NCBI GenBank assembly: GCA_963725395.1
Contig: CAVRYH010000013.1
Span: 62,001 to 126,000, forward strand
Direction of reading: 5' to 3'
DNA length: 64,000 bases
DNA from: Bog-756 sp963725395
Lineage (GTDB): Bacteria > Actinomycetota > Acidimicrobiia > Acidimicrobiales > RAAP-2
In this document: positions 61,769-64,000 of the stretch, piece after piece
Layout: each line of letters begins with the position of its first letter
Numbering within the stretch: position 1 is the stretch's first letter
The notes under the pieces: model-generated
The model's database searches: none
Told to the model about the DNA's origin: nothing
What the model saw: only the letters and a program-made list of their open reading frames with translations
Program-made: the position numbers and the translations under genes

Positions 61769-63113
61769 ATGGAGGAAGCGACCAGCGGGGCGCTGGCCGA
61801 TGCCCTGAGTGCGGTGGCCCGCCCGATCACCGGGGCCGGCACCGACTACGACGCGCTCGTGGACCTGATCGGCGACCGTCGGCTGGTACTCATCGGAGAG
61901 GCGTCGCACGGGACCCATGAGTTCTACCGCGAGCGTGCCCGTATCACCCGGCGACTCATCGACGAGCTGGGCTTCACCGTGGTCGCCGTTGAGGGGGACT
62001 GGCCCGATGCGTACCGGGTGAACCGATACGTGATGGGGATGTCGAGCGACCCGGACGCCGATGCCGCCCTGCAGGGGTTCCTTCGATTTCCCACCTGGAT
62101 GTGGCGCAACCGCGACGTCCTGAGCTTCGTCCAGTGGCTCCGGGCCCGCAACGACGCGGAGAGGTACCCGGCCGCCAAGGCCCGTTTCTACGGGCTCGAC
62201 CTCTACAGCCTGAGGACGTCGATCGAGGCGGTGGTCGAGTATCTGGACAAGGTCGATCCCGCGGAGGCGGACCGGGCCCGGCAGCGGTACTCGTGCTTCG
62301 ACCATGTTGGCGCCGAGGGACAGGCCTACGGCTATGCCCTGGCCTACCGGCAGGCCACACCCTGTGAGAACGAGGTGGTCGCCCAGCTCGTGGAACTCCG
62401 GCGTCGCCGCCGAGGCCTATCTCCGTCGCGACGGCTGGATCGCCGACGACGAACAGTTCTACGCCGAACAGAACGCCCGGTTGGTGCGGGACGCGGAGGA
62501 GTACTACCACCAGATGTACCGGGCCGAGGTTTCGTCCTGGAATCTGCGAGACCAGCACATGGCGGGAACACTGGACGCGTTGGTGGAGCACCTGGACCGT
62601 CAGTTGGGAACCACCAAGGTCGTGGTGTGGGAGCACAACTCGCATGTGGGCGACGCGTGGGCCACGGCCATGGGCGCGCGCGGTGAGCTCAACGTCGGCC
62701 AGCTGACCCGGCAGCGCTACGGGGGAGAGGTCGCCCTAATCGGGTTCACCGGCTTCGACGGCGAGGTGACTGCGTCCTCGGACTGGGGTGAGCCCGGCGA
62801 GCGGAAGCGTGTCCGTCCGGGACGTCCCCACAGCCACGAGGCCCTACTCCACGATGTCAGGTTGCCCCAATTCTGGCTGGACACGTCCGAGGCGCCGGTG
62901 CACGCCGTCTTGGTGGAGCCCCGGCTCGAACGAGCCATCGGTGTGATCTACAGGCCCGAGACCGAGCTCCAGAGCCACTACTTCGAGGCTCGGTTGGCGC
63001 AGCAATTCGACGCGGTGATCCATGTCGATCGCACCCGGGCCCTCGAACCGCTCGAACGGACCACCCGCTGGGATCTCGGTGAGCCCGCCGAGACGTATCC
63101 GACGGGACTCTGA
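61769..63113 (+). pseudogene. Erythromycin esterase family protein, frame-broken at a GC repeat
   Basis: The first frame (from ATG 61769) has LVLIGEASHGTHEFYRERAR near residue 32, VVAVEGDWPDAYRVNRYVMG and the following helices up to QLVELRRR. The next frame continues AAEAYLRRDGWIADDEQFYA, then VVVWEHNSHVGDAWATAMGA with the Glu/His pair typical of the family, and ends at 63113. Restoring GC at 62404-62412 gives ELRRRAAEAYLRRDG and one protein of about 448 residues. The EreA/EreB-type enzymes open macrolide lactones, but most chromosomal relatives, sometimes called succinoglycan-biosynthesis or DUF proteins, do not. Resistance cannot be inferred. Confidence 0.85.
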
Positions 63114-63140
63114 GTGTCGAGACGTGTCCGACAGCCTCTG

Positions 63141-63168
63141 AGCGGGGGGCATCCAGTGGCCCCCGGCT
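63141..63168. terminator. Hairpin between convergent genes
   Basis: AGCGGGGGGC (63141-63150) pairs with GCCCCCGGCT (63159-63168) over 10 positions with one G-G mismatch and an 8-nt loop. It sits between the esterase-like gene and the convergent acyltransferase gene and may terminate both. Confidence 0.5.
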
Positions 63169-63173
63169 ACGGA

Positions 63174-64000
63174 TCATCCGAGCTCGGGTTCCCCTGACAA
63201 CCGGCTGACGGCCAGGCGCGACCGATCGCGGAGTGCGACCGTCTCGGTCCATCCGGAGCCCCCCGGTTCGATGGGGTCGCCGACGGCCACCTCCACGGTG
63301 CTGCGTCGGGGAAGGCGGGTGCCCGGGCGCACCACGTCCCGACTCCCCTTGATGCCGACCGGGATGACCGGACACCCGGCGGCCGTCGCCGCGGCGAAGG
63401 CCCCCAGGTGGAAGGGTCGGATACCGGCACCCGGTCCGAGCGACCCCTCGGGGAAGTACACGAGCGTGGCTCCCCGCAAGAGCAGTCCGTCGAGCCGCGA
63501 CGCGTCCCCCGCCATCAGCTCCGCGTCCGCTCGGTGGACGAACTCGCAACCGAGCCGACGGAGGAAGGGCCCGGCGATGCGCTGGGTGGCGAACTCGTCC
63601 CCGGACACGAAGACGGCGGGTCGTTCGAGGCAGAGGATGAGGACGAGCCCGTCGACGAAGCTCCCGTGGTTGGCGACCACGACCCGGGGCCCCTGCCCAC
63701 CGGCCAGCTCGTGGTCAACGGTCAGCTGGATCCCTGCGAGCCGGCCCATCGCCCGGCCGGCGATGCGCACGGTCGACCAGCGCATGCCCGCCGTCGGCAT
63801 CGCCATCACGAGCAGCCACACGGGTGCGCCCACCACCACCAGCAGGGCCCAGACGTAGGCGGCGTAGGGGAGGAGGGCCAGGGCACGGACCAGCCTTTCG
63901 ACCCGGGCTCCCAGACCACCGATGGCGAAGTGGGCGACCTGCCACCGTGGGGCCCGCGCCGAGATGCCGACCTGCCCGCTCTCGTAGCGCTGACGACTCG
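63174..64000 (-). CDS. PlsC-type acyltransferase, 5' part beyond the window
   Basis: The frame is open to the end of the window, so the gene continues beyond base 64000 and its start is not seen. In the visible 275 codons a membrane segment (ALLPYAAYVWALLVVVGAPV and onward to MAMPTAG) precedes the PlsC acyltransferase domain. That domain has the HX4D motif VVVANHGSFVDGLVL, the glycine-rich region LVYFPEGSLGPGAG and GCPVIPVGIKGSRDV. The family acylates lysophosphatidate or similar lipids. The upstream part (RYESGQVGISARAPRWQVAH) suggests a longer, perhaps fused protein such as an acyl-CoA-ligase-acyltransferase. A GTG at 63839 is an internal Val, not a start. Confidence 0.85.
   Translation of the reverse strand, partial: SRQRYESGQVGISARAPRWQVAHFAIGGLGARVERLVRALALLPYAAYVWALLVVVGAPVWLLVMAMPTAGMRWSTVRIAGRAMGRLAGIQLTVDHELAGGQGPRVVVANHGSFVDGLVLILCLERPAVFVSGDEFATQRIAGPFLRRLGCEFVHRADAELMAGDASRLDGLLLRGATLVYFPEGSLGPGAGIRPFHLGAFAAATAAGCPVIPVGIKGSRDVVRPGTRLPRRSTVEVAVGDPIEPGGSGWTETVALRDRSRLAVSRLSGEPELG

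Noticed and set aside
61769..63113. Macrolide resistance gene
   Set aside because: The erythromycin-esterase family is broad and most chromosomal members are not resistance enzymes; no resistance or mobile context is seen, and the frame is broken as given.
1..64000. CRISPR arrays, insertion sequences, prophage or integron
   Set aside because: No regularly spaced repeats, transposase, integrase or phage structural genes were seen in any frame examined.

Overview
The window is high-GC DNA with dense coding on both strands and short gaps. I see no rRNA or tRNA gene, no insertion sequence, no prophage and no CRISPR array. The gene set points to an actinobacterium: an F420-type luciferase-like oxidoreductase, an Eis-family acetyltransferase, Ku with LigD genes, a wax ester synthase/DGAT, class III adenylate cyclases (one of the cyclase-ATPase regulator type), a FusA2-type EF-G-like GTPase and short DUF2510 proteins. 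An Acidimicrobiia-like chromosome is my best guess, but that is inference. About 19 genes have a TANNNT hexamer 5-8 nt before the start codon and no Shine-Dalgarno sequence, so leaderless transcription is probably common. Other genes (panD, ku, folD, doxX-like) have ordinary ribosome binding sites.

Layout. 0-13.5 kb holds a carboxymuconolactone decarboxylase-like protein with a phosphotransferase, a decayed copper monooxygenase, small metabolic genes, an SRAP (HMCES/YedK) DNA-repair protein, an LLM oxidoreductase, an alpha/beta hydrolase and a divergent MarR/oxidoreductase pair. 13.7-24 kb holds an adenylate cyclase-ATPase regulator, a GH1 glycosidase, a beta-lactamase-fold esterase, two GNAT genes, a DoxX-like protein and panD. 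24-32.4 kb holds an EAL gene followed by a PAS-GGDEF gene, a methyltransferase, a DODA-type dioxygenase and the EF-G-like GTPase. 32.4-38.5 kb holds a phosphoribosyltransferase-hydrolase fusion, a HAD phosphatase and a non-homologous end-joining locus: ku convergent with a stand-alone LigD polymerase gene and a PE-ligase gene. 38.6-50.2 kb holds an MpaB/DUF2236 oxygenase with a large extra N-terminal module, GH4, SDR and amidohydrolase genes, a second cyclase, a nitronate monooxygenase and folD. 50.4-64 kb holds a secreted GH5 enzyme, a second amidohydrolase, an intact secreted copper monooxygenase, a 2-oxoglutarate oxygenase, a limonene-epoxide-hydrolase-like protein, a WS/DGAT, an erythromycin-esterase-family protein and the 3' part of an acyltransferase gene that runs off the window.

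Most genes look like independent metabolic or housekeeping units rather than one pathway. Functional clusters that can be argued are DNA end joining (35.1-38.5 kb), c-di-GMP turnover (24.3-27.0 kb) and lipid handling (59.2-64 kb).

The most striking property is that nine genes are broken by small frame lesions although their protein sequences are otherwise well conserved. Seven lesions are repaired by restoring one GC in a GCGC-type repeat and two by adding one G to a G-run. This looks like a systematic consensus (sequencing) error rather than nine pseudogenes, and it should be settled before any of these genes is called inactive. Such genes are entered with type pseudogene, meaning only that the frame is broken as given. 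The exception is the cyclase-ATPase gene, entered as two CDS halves. Biologically the best leads are the pair of PHM-like copper monooxygenases, one with all six copper ligands and one that has lost a CuB histidine, and the MpaB fusion protein.
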